Part shown: positions 62,703-64,000 of the stretch, in pieces
Layout of the letters: each line of letters begins with the position of its first letter
Numbering within the stretch: position 1 is the stretch's first letter
Origin: Sphingomicrobium sp. XHP0239
Lineage (GTDB): Bacteria > Pseudomonadota > Alphaproteobacteria > Sphingomonadales > Sphingomonadaceae
Direction of reading: 5' to 3'
DNA length: 64,000 nt
Assembly: GCF_039555325.1 (NCBI RefSeq)
Contig: NZ_CP154608.1
Location: 930,001 to 994,000, forward strand
Notes under the pieces: generated by a model
Told to the model about the DNA's origin: nothing
The model's input: the letters and a program-made list of their open reading frames with translations, nothing else
Databases searched by the model: none
Translations under genes and position numbers: made by a program

Positions 62703-64000
62703 CCAGCCGCCGAGTAGACGAGCTGCGGTCGCTGCGGCTCGTCGCTCGACAGCGCGACATTGCTTTCGCCCAGCATCCGCTCGAGCCGATCGACGAGATC
62801 GGTGTCGAGCGCGAAGTCGCGTCCGAGGAACAGTTCGGCCTGGCGCCCGTCACCCACCGGCACGGTCGCATGAACCGCTCCCCGCCCCCCGTTCGACAGC
62901 TCTTCGACGAGAACCGACAGCGCCGCCCGATCTGTGATCGTCACGTCGAGCCGAAGCCGCTGATTGCTCGCCAAGGCGGAAAAGGGCGTGAAACCTCGGA
63001 CCGTGACGCGCACCTCTTCCTCGCCCTCGCGTCGATCCAGTTCCGCCGAAATGAGGCCCGCTTCGCCCGACTTGGCAGCCGCCTCGATCGCTTCCGACGC
63101 AGTCTCGTCGAAGCACATCGCGCTGAACTGGCCCGACGGGTCGGACAGCGTCGCCATCATGTAGCGATTGCCCCGCGCCGAAGTGCGCCAACGGGCTTCC
63201 TCGACCAGCGCTGCCATCTTCGCTGCCGCCCGCGATCCCGGCTGGACGTTGAGCTCGCCGAGGTCCGAATGGCGTCGCACCTGATGCGCCGCGATGAGGT
63301 GTGCGTCCGCTTCGACCGGGTGCGAAGAGAAATAGAAACCGAAGGCGTCGCGCTCCGCCGTCATCCGTTCGGCACGGTTCCAGCTCGCCTGCGGCAGGCG
63401 GATGGCCGCCATTTCGGCTTCCCCCTCGCCGCTGAACAGGGCTGCCTGCCCGCTCATCCGGTCGGACGCCGCTGACTGGGCGTGGCGCAGGATCGTTTCC
63501 GCGCCCGCATGCACCGCCGCCCGATCATCTTCGAGCGCGTCGAAAGACCCCGCCCCAGCAAGCGCTTCGAGCTGCCGCCTGTTGAGTAGCCGCGGGTCGA
63601 TGCGGCCTGCAAAATCCTCGAGGCTGGCGAATTTCCCGTTGGCCTCGCGCTCCTGCGTCAGCTGCTCCATCGCCTTTTCCCCCACGCCCTTGAGCGCGCC
63701 GAGGGCGTAACGGACCGCCAGTTCACCGTCCGGACCTTCCTGCACGTCGAATTCGGCCATCGCCTCGTTGATGGTAGGCGCCAGCACCTCGATCCCGGAG
63801 CGTTTCGCATCGTCGACGAACAGAGCGAGCTTGTCGGTCAGATTGCTGTCGTAGGTCATCGATGCGGCATAGAATTCGGCCGGATGATGCACTTTCAGCC
63901 ACGCGGTGTGATAGGCGACGAGCGCATAGGCCGCGGCGTGCGACTTGTTGAAGCCGTAGCCCGCGAACTTGTCGATCAGGTCGAACAGTTCGTTGGCCTT
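62699..64000 (-). CDS. dnaE: DNA polymerase III alpha subunit, C-terminal part (start beyond right edge)
   Basis: The last about 433 codons of the replicative polymerase. From the edge: LFDLIDKFAGYGFNKSHAAA, the end of the polymerase fingers; then HPAEFYAASMTYDSNLTDKL and ALGALKGVGEKAMEQLTQER (HhH region); RIDPRLLNRRQLEALAGAGS; and a C-terminal OB fold (RGNRYMMATLSDPSGQFSAM). Reading is continuous to the edge with no stop. Its stop overlaps the mtgA stop by four bases on the other strand. Confidence 0.97.
   Translation of the reverse strand, partial: KANELFDLIDKFAGYGFNKSHAAAYALVAYHTAWLKVHHPAEFYAASMTYDSNLTDKLALFVDDAKRSGIEVLAPTINEAMAEFDVQEGPDGELAVRYALGALKGVGEKAMEQLTQEREANGKFASLEDFAGRIDPRLLNRRQLEALAGAGSFDALEDDRAAVHAGAETILRHAQSAASDRMSGQAALFSGEGEAEMAAIRLPQASWNRAERMTAERDAFGFYFSSHPVEADAHLIAAHQVRRHSDLGELNVQPGSRAAAKMAALVEEARWRTSARGNRYMMATLSDPSGQFSAMCFDETASEAIEAAAKSGEAGLISAELDRREGEEEVRVTVRGFTPFSALASNQRLRLDVTITDRAALSVLVEELSNGGRGAVHATVPVGDGRQAELFLGRDFALDTDLVDRLERMLGESNVALSSDEPQRPQLVYSAAG

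Overview
The window is a high-GC chromosomal segment from an alphaproteobacterium, most likely a member of the Sphingomonadales. Five things point there. The block dusB-ntrY-ntrX-hfq-hflX-mazG is alphaproteobacterial. Hfq carries two tandem Sm-like domains, as reported for Zymomonas. The bamA-ompH-fabZ locus has no lpxD or lpxA, which fits a group known for glycosphingolipids in place of LPS. crtW and crtZ ketocarotenoid genes are present, and IspD and IspF are fused. No phage, insertion sequence, CRISPR array or plasmid gene was seen. Almost all of the window is core chromosome with tight, overlapping (ATGA/GTGA) operons.

Layout. 1-3.8 kb: small stress-type genes (two PNPOx-like flavoproteins, a NYN-domain protein, a glycine-zipper lipoprotein, carbonic anhydrase), with one perfect and one near match to the general-stress sigma EcfG promoter. 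3.8-14 kb: lipA, a Coq10-like gene, cinA, ispDF, dusB, ntrYX, hfq, hflX, mazG. 14-23 kb: a serine hydrolase lipoprotein, then a minus-strand operon dacC-tmk-holB-metG-tatD-MBL hydrolase-aspartyl protease headed by an mltB-like gene, then tRNA-Ser(UGA). 23-32 kb: an APC permease and a closely spaced minus-strand series otsB, GH15, otsA, glutamate-synthase-like, crtW, crtZ, msrA. These combine trehalose metabolism, ketocarotenoid formation and methionine sulfoxide repair. 32-34 kb: gcdH, a GNAT protein, rpmE. 34.1-38.6 kb: a cobalamin riboswitch ahead of a btuB-btuF-btuC-btuD uptake operon.

38.6-49.4 kb: the translation/envelope cluster rpsB-tsf-pyrH-frr-uppS-cdsA-dxr-rseP-bamA-ompH-fabZ on the minus strand. 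49.6-51.4 kb: pssA and psd. 51.5-57 kb: icd, a GNAT-nitrilase fusion, an orphan secreted protein and a KefB-type antiporter. 57-64 kb: alaS, an extreme Gln/Arg-rich secreted repeat protein, mtgA with an unusual proline-rich tail, and the 3' part of dnaE running off the right edge.

The only gene-free stretch over 300 bases is 34034-34399, which holds the rpmE promoter region and the B12 riboswitch leader. The most unusual items are the Gln/Arg-rich repeat protein, the tandem-Sm Hfq, the trehalose/carotenoid/MsrA series, the mtgA tail with a possible internal start, and a BtuF-like protein with no recognisable export signal. Most functions are assigned from motifs and family memory, not from database searches.
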